Shown: positions 11,403 through 19,930 of the stretch, piece by piece
Position numbering within the stretch: the stretch's first letter is position 1
How the letters are laid out: every line of letters begins with the position of its first letter
Translations under genes and position numbers: made by a program
The notes under the pieces: model-generated
Database searches by the model: none
Told to the model about the DNA's origin: nothing
What the model saw: the letters and a program-made list of their open reading frames with translations, nothing else
NCBI GenBank assembly: GCA_963575745.1
Contig: CAUYUJ010002105.1
Location: forward strand, 17,501-65,000
Source of the DNA: Prorocentrum cordatum
Lineage: Eukaryota; Sar; Dinophyceae; Prorocentrales; Prorocentraceae
Direction: 5' to 3'
Length of the DNA: 47,500 nucleotides

Positions 11403-12377
11403 CTATGATGTCGCGGCTGCTGGCGCCTGCTGTTGGTCCAGCTCTGGAACCAGGCGCCGCGCAGTCTGCTTGGCAGCTGGTGCCTCGGAAGCAGCTGCCG
11501 CCGCAAGTGGTTGTGCGTCGGAAGCAGCTGCCTCCGCAAGTGGTGGGGCTGCCGGGTCGGCACGGGCCGGGGTCTCCTGTCCGTGTTTGTCAGGCAGCTT
11601 GCACGGGTTAACAAATATGCATTTGGCAGGCGTACGAAGGTGACCAGGTCCAGCCTGACCGCAGTTGTTCTTGCAGCCTTGGCTTTTCCAGTAGTGATCC
11701 TCTTTGTCGTGCCACCCACAGTATTTAGGGTCTCTGTCGTGCGATGGGGAACGCACGTTGACGTTATCCGCGCATGCTGGATATTCCCATCCTCCTGATG
11801 GTGGTCGCATGATCGAGCCGCCAAGATGTCGAGAGATACTTGAATCACCCAAATCGAATCGGCGTGCGTCCGTGACAAGAACAGATGACGCATGAGGACG
11901 ATCATGGAAAGGATCACGATTTACTGAGAACATGTCGTCTGCAATTCGCACTGCTTCAACGAAGAGCATCTTCGGGGTATACTGGGCTGCCCTGACCAGT
12001 TCCCTGCTGCAGACCGAGGCATGTTGACGATGGCCCGTGCACCGTCTGTCCCCGAAGGGTGTTAGCAATAGGCGGCGGTTGGCCATTATCTCAATAAGTT
12101 CCCGCATGAATGCACCATGGGAGCCACGTAGACTCGCGACGCATTGGTCCATGCAGATTTTGCGAGTGCACTCGCGTTTGGCCAATGTCGTCCACGGTGG
12201 TATTTCATCCACCCAAGTACCCACTGGTGGTTCTCGCAGGTAGAACCGTCGGAGGTCGTCTTGGCGTACGGATGGCCTCCATGACGGCCCTGGAGCACCC
12301 CAAGAAGGCCCCCAGTCGGCCCAGAGAGGCCCCAAAGACAGCTCCCGACGGCGTCCGATGGGCCAGCCGCCCAGCAA
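11403..12377 (-). pseudogene. Copia gag-like region
   Basis: A 324-codon open frame. About the first 45 residues come from the GCCCAAGA repeat, so the true start is probably downstream of 12250. The middle is compositionally normal (for example MRELIEIMANRRLLLTPFGD). Near the C-terminus is a Cys/His cluster, CGWHDKEDHYWKSQGC, followed by further Cys and His. This fits a retroviral-type zinc knuckle poorly but plausibly, and an Ala/Pro-rich tail follows. Its position upstream of integrase supports a capsid/nucleocapsid role. I see no protease active-site motif between this frame and the integrase. Classification is by context and the Cys/His cluster, not by strong similarity. Confidence 0.5.
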
Positions 12378-13262
12378 GACGGCCCAAGATGACTTTCAGA
12401 TGGCCCAAAACGGCCCAAGAGGGCTCCAAGATAGCCCAAGAAGCGCTCAAGACGGCCCAAGAGGGCCCACAGAGGGGCCCACCAAGAGGGCCTCCAAATC
12501 CGCCCAAGGGCCCAAGATGCCTCCAAGTCCGCAAGAGGACCCCCAAGAGGCCTCCGAGACGGCCCAAGAGGTCTCCAACAGGGCCTCCAGGAAGGCCCGA
12601 AGAGGCCAAACTCATTGATTTGTCGTAGGTGTTTTAATGATTTTGGCATTTGTTTCATTCGGCATTCCGACGGCCCGAGACAGCCCAATAGCCCCCAAGA
12701 TCGCCCAAGAGGCCTCCAGGATTGCCCCAGAACGGCCCAAGAGGCCCCGAGGGCCCCCAGACGGCCCGAGAGGCCTCCAAGATACTTAAGATGGCCTCCG
12801 AGACGGCCCTGGAACACCCAAGGGCCCCAGAAGGGTTTCAAGTCGGCCCAGAGAGGCCCCCAAGACGGCCTCCGACGGCGTCAGATGGGCCAGGAATGCC
12901 CTGAGACAGCAAAAACCCCCGAGAAGCCCCCTGAGGCCCCCAGGAGGCCCAAGGAGGCCCCCCAAATGCCTCCAAGAGGCTCCCAGGAAGCTCCCAGGAG
13001 GCCCCAAGAGTGCCCACAGAGGCTCCCAAGATGCCCCAGCCTGCTCCTCCTCCTCCTCCTCCTCCTCCTCCTCCTCCTCCTCCTCCTCCTCTTGATCTTC
13101 CCCGCCATTCTCCTCCAAGTGTTCCCCGAAGGGTTTCCACAACGGTTTGGGGAACACCTGGTCCGATAGCTTGGCAGAGCTCTTACCACAACGCTCGGCC
13201 ACATGGGCGATTTCAAAAGGCAGGGGGCGGCGGTGATTCGCCGTATGCGTCTTCGATAACTC
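12250..13262. repeat. GCCCAAGA-type repeat block, right copy
   Basis: Same repeat type as 6245-7290, with the landmark TTTTAATGATTTTGGCATTTG at about 12631. It has a (CCT)n expansion at 13037-13094 and the conserved tail at about 13115-13258 (GGGGAACACCTGGTCCGATAG, GGCGGCGGTGATTCGCCGTA). The Pro/Arg/Gln- or Leu-rich open frames here follow the repeat. Confidence 0.8.
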
Positions 13263-13680
13263 CAACGTGCCAATATGCGCTAATGATTCCGATCCGCCCC
13301 CGCATGGTGTTCCCAGATGCGCAAAGGCAGCGCCAAGGCAGCGCCGAGACGCGCATATCTACACATACACACGCCAAAGCCCACGCAGTTGCGGACGAGA
13401 GTGAGGGGGCGGAGAAATCATCGGCCCTAAGGACCTTGCGGCTGAAGAAAAGCACCCTGGTGATGGGGTCCTTCGACCCCATCCCGTAGTGGAACTTCGC
13501 CACCTGGCAGCGCAGGTCCTCGACCGCCACCTCGCGGGGGTGCGCAGGGCACTCGCCATCGCTCGGACGCCGCTTCCCCGTGCATGTTTCGGCATCGTGC
13601 GTGTACTTTTTCGCAAGATGGCCCGAACTGCTCCTCGAGTGGGGAAACCAACATGTATCGATACAGCTACTCCCTAGACC
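13262..13680 (-). other. unassigned open stretch
   Basis: A 207-codon minus-strand frame (13213-13836) overlaps the 13677-13742 dispersed motif. It includes a compositionally normal part (GKRRPSDGECPAHPREVAVE, FHYGMGSKDPITRVLFFSR) but no family I recognise. It may be a decayed exon. Codons at both ends derive from repeats. Confidence 0.25.
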
Positions 13681-13742
13681 TCGCCTGGGGCGCGTTCTGA
13701 CCACGATTTCGAAGCGAATCCAGCGGTGGCGACGAGGGCCTC
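13677..13742. repeat. 68-bp dispersed motif, copy 2 (inverted)
   Basis: Reverse complement of the motif at 2966-3033, with the core GCGTTCTGACCACGATTTCG and GCGAATCCAGCGGTGGCGAC. Both copies are followed within about 50 bp by GGGTAGCGGTATCGG in the plus orientation, so the surrounding arrangement is rearranged, not simply inverted. Confidence 0.65.
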
Positions 13743-13879
13743 CCAACAAGCCGACAGACGGGAAAGGATGAAGGGTAGCGGTATCGGCATCTTTTCCTCC
13801 TCCAGTCGAGGGTCCTCGCCGAGAAGACATACACACGTCCCAGCGATGCGAGGGGTGTGGAGGGGCGCCCCCTGGGCCC

Positions 13880-14250
13880 CAGAGGCTCTCCGGCAGAGAG
13901 GGGAGGACGAAGAGCAGAAGGAGCAGGAGAAGAGCGGCAGCAGGGAGGGATGGGCGGCAGGAGGAGGAGGACGAGGAAGAGAGAGGATGACAAAGCGGGC
14001 GAAGAGAAACAGAGGAGGAGGAAGACGAGGAGGAGGAGGAGGACGAGGAAGAGGAGGAAGAGTGGAGGAAGAGAAAGAGGACGAGGAGGAAGCGGAAGAG
14101 GCAGAGGGCGAGAGATGGAGGGGGAGGGAGAGAGGCAGGGGCAGCGAGGCAGGGCGAGAACGGGGCAGGGGCAGCGAGGCAGGACGATGGAGGGGAGGGG
14201 GGGCGGTGAGCAGAAGAGAGTGGACGAGGATGTCGACGAGGGTGGAGACG
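13880..14250. repeat. purine-rich (GAGGA)n tract
   Basis: About 370 bp of GA-rich, mostly GAGGAAGAGG-like sequence on the plus strand. The Arg/Gly/Glu-rich plus-strand frames and the Ser/Pro/Leu-rich minus-strand frames are by-products. Confidence 0.8.
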
Positions 14251-14254
14251 GACA

Positions 14255-15490
14255 TCGGAGGTTGGGGGGAGAGATCGGCATGGAACGGATGACCACGTGA
14301 GTTTTGTTTTCTTCGGCGTTTCGACATTGGGCGGAAAGAGGGGGGGATGGGGAGGTGTCTGGCTCCAGACCTCTGGTTAGTGCGACTGTTTGCAAGAGTG
14401 CGGCCTCTGGGGGAGATTTTATCCGCTCGAAACAGGTGTCAAAAAACAGCCAAGATCCACTCCATGGGGTGTGGGGGGGGGCGCACTGATCGGCAAACCA
14501 AATAATAAAAAACAATAAAAAATACCACCGCGAAACCGGTTTCGTTCTCGGGTTCGTGCCTCGCGTGCGGGGCGAGGCGACGCTACGCGGGCGGGAGAAC
14601 GGCATGACCCCGCTGTGGCTAGGGCGGGACGAGAGCCCTTGACCGATCCGCCCCTGGGTGGGCGGGCGGTTCCGGGCGGTGTCCCGCCGCAGTGTCCCGT
14701 CGGTGTTCCGTCGGTGTCTGGTCAATGTCCCGTCGGTGTCCCGTCGGTGTCCCGTAGGTGTCCTGTTGGTGTCCCGTCGGTGTCCCGTCGGTGTCCCGTC
14801 GGTATTCCGTCGCGGTGTTCCGTCGCGGTGTTCCGTCGGTGTCCCGTGGTGAGATCGACAGTGAGATCGATAGTGCTATCGATAGTGAGACCGATCGTGA
14901 GATCGATGATAAGATAAGAGCGATCGTGAAATCGATAGTGAGATGACTTGACAAATCGAGAGTGAGATCGATAGTGAGACCTATTGGTGCCCCCACGGTG
15001 TCCCGTGGTGTCCCGCCGGTGTCCCGCCGGTGTCTCGTCGGTGTCCATCGGGTGTCCCGTCGGTGTCTCGTGGTGTCTCCAGGTGGAATCGATGGTGAGA
15101 TCGGTAGTGAGACCAATACTGAGATCGATAGTGAGAGTGGTGTTCCGTCGGTGTCCCAGTGGGTGCCCTGATGGTATCCTGGTGCTGCTTCGATGGTGTC
15201 TCGATCGTGTCCTGGTGGTGTCCAGAGGGAGACTGTGGGGGGGTCGCAGAGAACCCGGTATGCCCGCCACACAATTTTCAATGTCAGCAAAACCGGCCAA
15301 CGGATCGACTGTGATACCCGTCGATGTCCTGTGGTGTGTCCTGGTGAGATGGATGGTGAGATCGGTAGTGAGATGGATAGTGGGCGTGGTGCTCCGATGG
15401 TGTCCCGATTGGTGCCCCGAGGGGTGTGGTGGTGGTGTGCTGGTGGTGTTTCGATGGTGTCCCGATGGTCTCCTGGTGGTGTCCATAGGG
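14255..15490. repeat. dispersed repeat with GGTGTCCCGTC and GATCGAT minisatellites, copy 2
   Basis: The head at 14255-14690 matches 4620-4750 (TCGGAGGTTGGGGGGAGAGAT; GGTTTCGTTCTCGGGTTCGTG). It is followed by 11-12-bp GGTGTCCCGTC repeats (14690-14850), GTGAGATCGATAG repeats (14850-14990), GGTGTCCCG again (14997-15080), GATCGAT again, and looser GGTGTCCTG/GATGGTGTC repeats to 15490. The stacking of the two minisatellites is the same as at 4.75-5.87 kb. Confidence 0.8.
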
Positions 15491-15671
15491 ACTTGAGGGG
15501 GCCGCAGAGAATCGAGCAGTGGCGAAGCGTACTGGCTGGCCCAGAGGTTCACCAAATAATGATCGAAAAATATTTTGTTGTCTGCACGAAATGATATGAG
15601 AACATGTATGGCTGAAACGGCCTTGGTTTAACATATCGTCTCTATGTTATGAGAACATTGCTTTGCTGGCC
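15490..15671. other. no feature seen
   Basis: Moderately AT-rich, non-repetitive stretch between the minisatellite and the inverted-repeat element. Confidence 0.5.
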
Positions 15672-15860
15672 AACGATAGGGGGGGACAGGCATAGGTGCA
15701 TCGACCTGGAATCGGCCATGCATCGCCGATAGATCGGCGATAGACCCCCGATAGCGAATCCGCACCTCCCTGGGCGGGGTGGGGTTATCGGGCCCATATA
15801 GGCAATCAATGGGCGATTGGAGGTCGATGCATCCCCCCTATGCGTATCCCCCCTATCGTT
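15672..15860. mobile_element. 189-bp MITE-like inverted-repeat element
   Basis: The left arm at 15672-15707 begins AACGATAGGGGGG and ends TGCATCGACCT. The right arm at 15822-15860 is its imperfect reverse complement (AGGTCGATGCAT, ending CCCCCCTATCGTT). The interior has a small palindrome, CGCCGATAGATCGGCG. No open frame spans it and no clear target-site duplication is visible, so mobility is inferred only from structure. Confidence 0.6.
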
Positions 15861-16044
15861 GTCCCCTGTGTTTTTGTGATTGGAACATGTTCCCTACCTA
15901 GGCTCTGCCAAGAAGAGTTCTTACCCTGTAAGCTTAAGGGGCCGGGCAGTGGGGCTCGCCCCAGGCGGTTCCCGCAGGATCCGCCCCGCGGTTCCCCCAG
16001 TGACGCTCCCTCAGCTTAGCGTTGCTTATCTCATCTTAACTTGG

Positions 16045-16320
16045 CTTAGCATAACGCAGCGCTGCATTAGCATAGCATAGCATAGCATAGCATAGCATAG
16101 CCGAGCATAACATAGCATAGCATAGCATAGCGCAGCAGAGCATAGCATGGCATGGCATGGCATAGCATAGCGCAGCTTAGCATACCATAGCATACCATGA
16201 CTTAGCTTAGCATAACATAGCATAACGCAGCATATCATATCGTATCAAAGCGAATCATATCATAGCATAGCATAGCATAGCATAGCGCAGCATAGCATGG
16301 TATAGCATAGCATAGCAACG
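16045..16320. repeat. (AGCAT)n pentanucleotide array
   Basis: About 280 bp of AGCAT with variants AGCGC, AACAT and ATCAT. The minus-strand frame across it is Met/Leu/Cys/Tyr-rich repeat translation. Confidence 0.9.
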
Positions 16321-16393
16321 AATGCTGCTTTCCTAGGGGCTCCAACTTCTAGGTAGGGTCGCACTGGGGTAATTTGTTATTAGAACATTGTTA

Positions 16394-16543
16394 GACGAGC
16401 GCGTTCCACTACTCGCAAAGTAACTACTCGCAAATGGCTTGGATCCGCCGCGGGGAATCTACGACAAATTACATCAAATCCGACATGTGTTTTTTTCGGA
16501 CGTATGCGAGTAGGCACTTTGCGAGTAGCAGAACGCACTCGGT
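16394..16543. mobile_element. 150-bp MITE-like inverted-repeat element
   Basis: Left arm 16396-16433 contains CACTACTCGCAAAGTAACTA. Right arm 16503-16541 is its reverse complement with about 80% identity (TTTGCGAGTAG core). The arms are about 38 bp around a 70-bp interior. No coding content and no clear target-site duplication. Confidence 0.6.
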
Positions 16544-16930
16544 GAAATTTGGGTTCCCAAAACATGTTGTGGTAGGTCGATGGGAATGTCGGGACGCTCG
16601 GTCCCTGCTCGAGAGAAGCCGGTACGCCACACGGTTCCCAGTGTCGGCACCACAGGCCACGGGACCGCCCGTGTCCCGCGAACGCCCCGAGGCCAAAGAG
16701 ATGTCACTTCCCGGCCACCTGTGGCCGCGAGCGTCCCGAGGCCAAATACATGACACCACGAGCGCGGGGATGACTTACCCTCGCTTAGCGGGGTTGCGGG
16801 GTTATGATTGGGGGGGTCAACATATGAGACCCCCCCCCGCACCCGCTAACAGTGAGGGGGACGACGAGGAGGAGGACCTGGGGGGGGGCCAGGACAAGGA
16901 GGGGGGGGATCAGGAGGAGGAGAAAGAAGA
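16544..16930. other. no gene seen; two short CGTCCCGAGGCCAAA repeats
   Basis: GCCCCGAGGCCAAAGAGATG (about 16684) and GTCCCGAGGCCAAATACATG (about 16733) resemble the 45-bp units at 5.9-6.2 kb. The stretch TAGCGGGGTTGCGGGGTTATGATTGG (written here as two adjoining parts: TAGCGGGGTTGCGG and GGTTATGATTGG, about 16788-16813) recurs inverted at about 30078-30106. Confidence 0.5.
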
Positions 16931-16934
16931 TGGA

Positions 16935-17047
16935 CGATGATGATGATGCTGATGATGATGATGATGGTGATGATGACGATGGCGATGACGACGATGACGA
17001 TGACGACGCTGCTGATGATGATGACGACGATGATGATGACGATGATG

Positions 17048-17079
<32 letters not shown>

Positions 17080-17110
17080 GATGATGATGATGGTGACAAT
17101 GATGATATAT
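16935..17110. repeat. (GAT)n array with adjacent (TA)n tract
   Basis: GATGATGAT and GACGATGAC triplets, followed at 17105-17140 by a TATATGTATATATA tract. Confidence 0.9.
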
Positions 17111-17360
17111 GTATATATATATATATATGTATATATGTATATTGGTGATGATGATGATGATGACGACTACCAGGATGATTACTATATCTATGATTGTACG
17201 AACTACGACGGATTCCCATTACAAGCTTCGCCCCATAGGGTCCCGCCCTATATGGGCCCGCCCAATAGATTCCCAGAGGTCCCCGCCCCACAGGGTCCCG
17301 CCTGATAGGGTTCCGCCCCATAGGGTCCCACATCGTAGGGTCCCGCCTTATGCAGTGCCC

Positions 17361-17577
17361 TGCGGGAACCCAGAGATCCTTATTCCGAAGGGGCAGACGG
17401 AGCGGGCGGAGCCTCAGATATTTTGGGAAACCAACGGGAATCGGCAGCCCCCCGTCATTGTAATCACCATCATCGTCGTGATCGTTGTCGTTATCATCTG
17501 CATCGCAGTCGATGTTAATCATCGCACCGCCATCGTCACCATCGTTATCGTCATCACCATTGTCATTACCATCACAA

Positions 17578-17613
<36 letters not shown>

Positions 17614-17965
17614 GATCGTCATCGAAGTCATCATGATCATCATGATCCGCACCATGATCAGCATCATGATCCTCGTCGTCATCATCATCAGCATCATCAT
17701 CGTCATAAGCATCATCATCATGACCATAATCATCATCGTCATCGTCATCGCCATCGTCATAATCGTCATCATCGTCATGTTTATCGTCAGCATCTTCAGC
17801 ATACCCATTTTCATCGTACTCGTCATCTTCGTCGTACGCGGCGTCACCGTGATGGGCCCCAGCGGGCCCTAGGGGGCACGTTCGGAGAGTTGCCGATTCC
17901 CGTCGGTTTCTGAAGGCTCTGTTTGCTGCGCCCGCCTCCGAGCTCCGACGAAAGGAGTTCCCGCA
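17361..17965. repeat. inverted arm pair around an (ATC)n core
   Basis: Left arm 17361-17449 begins TGCGGGAAC and ends ACGGGAATCGGCA. Right arm 17889-17965 is its diverged reverse complement (TGCCGATTCCCGTCGGTTTC, ending GTTCCCGCA). The 440-bp interior is almost all ATC/GTC triplets. Just left, at about 17225-17345, are 17-20-bp GGGTCCCGCC repeats. Foldback-like by structure. Confidence 0.6.
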
Positions 17966-18047
17966 GCGCGGGGCGTCATCACTGTCACAGACGAGATGCG
18001 CCCTGAGAGCCTAAGAAAGCCTAGGTGCGGGAGAGGCTCGGCACTGC

Positions 18048-18347
18048 TCAATCAGAAGCAATGTCAGACGGGGGGGCATCCTGCGCATCGTCGCCGTCGC
18101 GAACCGCCTGGATATCGAGAGCCCCCTGGATGGCATCGTTGTTGTCGGTTCTGAGCGTTTTCTCGATGGCCTTCCCAATCTGTGTCAAACCAGTCCGCAA
18201 CTTCTTCACCCTCTTGCGCAAACTGGCGTTGTGGACCGCGAGCACCTTATTTTTCTGGATCTGCTCCAGGAAGCGTGCCTTCAGCGAATCATACGCGAAC
18301 GTGCGAATGGCATGGCGCGCAGCTGCTGGCCTCCGTTTGGGGGCCAT
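18048..18347 (-). CDS. small basic coiled-coil protein, unknown function
   Basis: The product is 99 aa from the ATG at 18347. I prefer this start because the longer frame begins at a non-ATG codon. The N-terminus is very basic (MAPKRRPAAARHAIR). Residues about 25-75 look helical and heptad-like (LKARFLEQIQKNKVLAVHN, then LRKRVKKLRTGLTQIGKAIE), suggesting a coiled coil, and the C-terminus is acidic (DGDDAQDAPPSD). No family recognised; nuclear or nucleic-acid-associated behaviour is only a guess from charge. A weak spliced-leader-like stretch, GCCGTTTTGGCGCGAG, lies at about 18400-18415, some 50 nt upstream, but it is also a short hairpin. It lies on the same strand as all other genes here. 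Confidence 0.5.
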   Translation of the reverse strand: MAPKRRPAAARHAIRTFAYDSLKARFLEQIQKNKVLAVHNASLRKRVKKLRTGLTQIGKAIEKTLRTDNNDAIQGALDIQAVRDGDDAQDAPPSDIASD

Positions 18348-18417
18348 GGACCCGAGCAACTTAGTGTCGGAGGCCTTCGGGCACTGATTGCAACAACACC
18401 TCGCGCCAAAACGGCGA

Positions 18418-18485
18418 GGACGGAGGAGGACGGAGGAGGAGGAGGAGGAGGAGGAGGAGGAGGAGGAGGAGGAGGAGGAGGAGGA
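18418..18485. repeat. (GGA)n tract
   Basis: About 65 bp of GGAGGA triplets upstream of the small coiled-coil gene. Confidence 0.9.
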
Positions 18486-19174
18486 CGGGGTCGTTTTAGT
18501 TTGCCCCCCATCAGTTTTCTCGTCCTCCTCCTCCTCATCCTCCTCCTCCTCACCCTTCGGGGGGATGACGAGAGGACGGTTTTTGCCGACTTCAGCGGGG
18601 GCGGCCAGCTCTCACGGTGCATCCAGCCACGGCTCCGGCAGCAGTGAAGGAGGAGGAGAAGGAGGAGTAGGAGGAGGGACGAGGATCCAAAGTCGAGGAC
18701 CGAGGATCGAGGGATCAGAGGAGGACAGCTCTCCGCGAGCCGAGCACAGTATTCGACTTAGTCGTCGTCGTCGCGGTGCCCACCACGACATTCAAACGCA
18801 TGTCCGAGCGATGCGTTCCAGGGACAGCTTCACTCAGGCGGAGGGTGGAGTTCAGTTTTGTTTAGTTTAGTCACCAATCGAAGGAGGATAAGGAGGGCGA
18901 GCAAGCTGTGTAAAACGCCCCTGTGCTGGACCCCCTCCGTGGCAGTTCTTCGCCACGGCCCTGGAAGCAAAAATGCGGGCACCATGCACCGAGCCGATCC
19001 AAGGTTCATCGCGTCCCTCCTCTTCCTCAGTTTCCTGCTGCTGCTCCTCCTCCTCCTGTTCATCCTCCTCTTCATCATAATCCTCCTCCGCCTCCTCTTT
19101 CTTCTCCTCATCCTCCTCAGCATAATCAGCATCATCAGCATCATCATCATCATCATTATCATCATCATCATCAA

Positions 19175-19208
<34 letters not shown>

Positions 19209-19303
19209 TCTTCATCATCATCATCATCTAGCGCTGCTGGGGCCCTGGAGGCCAAACTAAGAGACACATGCGCACCACTGCAAGCAAACGCAACCATCCT
19301 CAT
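18486..19303. other. no gene seen; TCC and ATC tracts
   Basis: 18486-19000 is non-repetitive with no convincing frame. 19030-19115 is TCC-rich, and 19120-19232 is an (ATC)n tract. The open frames on either strand across 18830-19300 are repeat-driven. Confidence 0.6.
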
Positions 19304-19309
19304 TCAATA

Positions 19310-19927
19310 TCAGTCCTTGCCACCCTCACCGTCGTCGCCCGAGAGGTCCCAGTTGCTGCCATCCTCCTCCTCCTCGCCATCAGGCTCGGGCTCCTCGCCG
19401 TCTTTGTCGACAGCCTTGCCCTTGCCCTTGAGCTTCTTCTTGGGCGGCGGCTGCTTGTCGCCGCTCTGCTCGACCTCAGCACCCTTGTCCGTGCCCTTAA
19501 GCTTGCGCTTGGCCTTCTTGGGCTCAGGGGTGACATCTTTCTTCGTCTCGCCCATGGCCTCCGCATACTTCGCATTGTAGAGCCAGCTCTCAGGGTCGCG
19601 CATCATGGCGAGCGCGACGAGCTTCAACCGTTCCTCGATGCCGGAGGCGTGCTTCTGGGACATGGCGATGCCGAAGTAGCCTGTCCGCCTCTTCAGCGCC
19701 GCCTCCGCGAAGTTCCCAGGCCCTGGCGTCAGGTCGACGACCGTGCGCCCGAAGAACCTGTGCAGCACCTCCAGGTAGAACAGGACGGGGAACGTCCACC
19801 AAAACACGGGCTCGATGTCTGTGTCGCTGCGCTTCTCGGGGGCATCGAGGCCAGCTGTTTTGCCTCCCACTGGAATCCGATTCTTCTTCGTGTAGATCTC
19901 ACGCTTGTTCTTGACGCTTGTGCGCCA
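19310..19927 (-). CDS. methyltransferase-like C-terminal segment, in frame after a TAA
   Basis: This frame continues, in the same phase, directly after the TAA that ends the 762-codon ORF. It is 205 codons long with no ATG near its start; the first start-like codon is GTG at 19870. Early residues include FWWTFPVLFYLEVLHRFFG. At about 19741-19700 is TVVDLTPGPGNFAEAALKRR, then TGYFGIAMSQKHASGIEERL. This has the shape of motif I of Rossmann-fold SAM methyltransferases (hydrophobic-Asp-x-x-x-Gly-x-Gly), followed by a second strand. The domain would be short and lacks an obvious catalytic motif, so enzymatic activity is doubtful. The tail is Lys-rich then acidic (KKAKRKLKG, EPEPDGEEEEDG). It may be reached by readthrough, by splicing around the TAA, or be a pseudogene remnant. 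Confidence 0.45.
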   Translation of the reverse strand, partial: WRTSVKNKREIYTKKNRIPVGGKTAGLDAPEKRSDTDIEPVFWWTFPVLFYLEVLHRFFGRTVVDLTPGPGNFAEAALKRRTGYFGIAMSQKHASGIEERLKLVALAMMRDPESWLYNAKYAEAMGETKKDVTPEPKKAKRKLKGTDKGAEVEQSGDKQPPPKKKLKGKGKAVDKDGEEPEPDGEEEEDGSNWDLSGDDGEGGKD

Positions 19928-19930
19928 TTA
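19928..19930 (-). other. single in-frame TAA splitting a 969-codon open frame
   Basis: The minus strand reads GAAGAATAATGGCGCACAAG. Upstream and downstream codons share phase, and the frame stays open from 22216 to 19312 apart from this codon. One base change would join the two parts. Confidence 0.85.

Larger units (their letters stand above)
7300..12380 (-). mobile_element. decayed Copia-type LTR retrotransposon (internal region)
   Basis: Read on the minus strand the order is gag-like region, integrase, linker, reverse transcriptase, RNase H. This is the Ty1/Copia order, with integrase before RT. The coding potential is broken over at least eight frames by frameshifts and stops, so the copy is dead. 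The domain fragments are listed separately. I could not find clean terminal LTRs: both sides run into GCCCAAGA-type repeats. The strand matches the other genes in the window. Confidence 0.85.
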
